Shown: piece by piece, positions 11,606 through 11,627 of the stretch
Numbering within the stretch: position 1 is the stretch's first letter
Layout: each line of letters opens with the position of its first letter
DNA from: Actinomycetales bacterium
GTDB lineage: Bacteria; Actinomycetota; Actinomycetes; Actinomycetales; BWSM-131
Length of the DNA stretch: 11,627 bases
Reading direction: 5' to 3'
Assembly: GCA_030149025.1 (NCBI GenBank)
Contig: JASBSH010000380.1
Location: 1-11,627, forward strand
Translations under genes and position numbers: made by a program
Notes under the pieces: generated by a model
Databases searched by the model: none
Told to the model about the DNA's origin: nothing
What the model saw: the letters and a program-made list of their open reading frames with translations, nothing else

Positions 11606-11627
11606 ATGGCCAAGATCAAGGTCGAGG
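11606..11627 (+). CDS. icd: Isocitrate dehydrogenase (NADP-dependent), first codons only
   Basis: Only MAKIKVE and one further base lie inside the window; the rest of the gene is to the right. The sequence MAKIKV is the characteristic opening of homodimeric NADP-dependent isocitrate dehydrogenases, which continue with a conserved glycine-rich strand. The good ribosome binding site and nearness to mdh, another TCA-cycle gene, agree. Seven residues are thin evidence, so the call rests on this N-terminus plus context. The enzyme would convert isocitrate to 2-oxoglutarate, and its promoter appears to be under a palindromic operator. Confidence 0.65.

Noticed and set aside
1..11627. tRNA, rRNA or transposase genes
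   Set aside because: I saw no cloverleaf, rRNA segment or transposase motif on either strand.

Overview
The window is about 70% GC and reads as chromosome from a high-GC actinobacterium. GTG and TTG starts, stop/start overlaps and SD-less starts are common. The order purN, purH, DUF3017 gene, mdh and then icd, together with protein style, points to Pseudonocardiaceae (a Pseudonocardia-like organism). That assignment is inference; there is no rRNA or tRNA to confirm it.

Left part (1-5181), plus strand: a probable catabolic/transport operon. It opens with the 3' end of a 4,5-dihydroxyphthalate decarboxylase-like (periplasmic-binding-fold) protein. A 4-base overlap leads into a carbon-nitrogen hydrolase of the amidase/Nit type (catalytic Glu44, Lys118, Cys155). 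Next comes a complete polar-amino-acid-type ABC importer: lipoprotein binding protein, HisM-like permease and GlnQ-like ATPase. The last gene is a true nitrilase (Glu44, Lys131, Cys172 in a CWENYMP motif). I infer uptake of a small nitrile, amide or N-acyl compound followed by hydrolysis; the substrate is unknown.

Middle part (5182-9048): housekeeping genes. purN and purH catalyse the two 10-formyl-THF-dependent steps of purine synthesis and are coupled by a TTGA overlap. A 92-residue DUF3017 membrane protein lies on the minus strand, convergent with purH and divergent from an LDH-like (type 3) malate dehydrogenase gene. The mdh leader carries three 15-bp repeats just before its ribosome binding site.

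Right part (9049-11627): a repeat-rich 347-bp gap after mdh holds a near-perfect 24-bp-arm palindrome, a second hairpin, a duplicated 24-bp unit and two copies of an interspersed repeat. A third copy of that repeat supplies the nitrilase stop codon at 5178. The minus strand then encodes an S9-family prolyl-oligopeptidase-type peptidase. Divergent from it, the window ends on the first seven codons of what is very probably icd (isocitrate dehydrogenase), behind a 14-bp perfect palindrome that overlaps the likely -10 box.

The most interesting points are the transporter-plus-two-nitrilase-superfamily operon lodged against purN, a binding protein that appears to lack the usual amino-group-binding Asp, the dispersed repeat family, and the icd operator-like palindrome.
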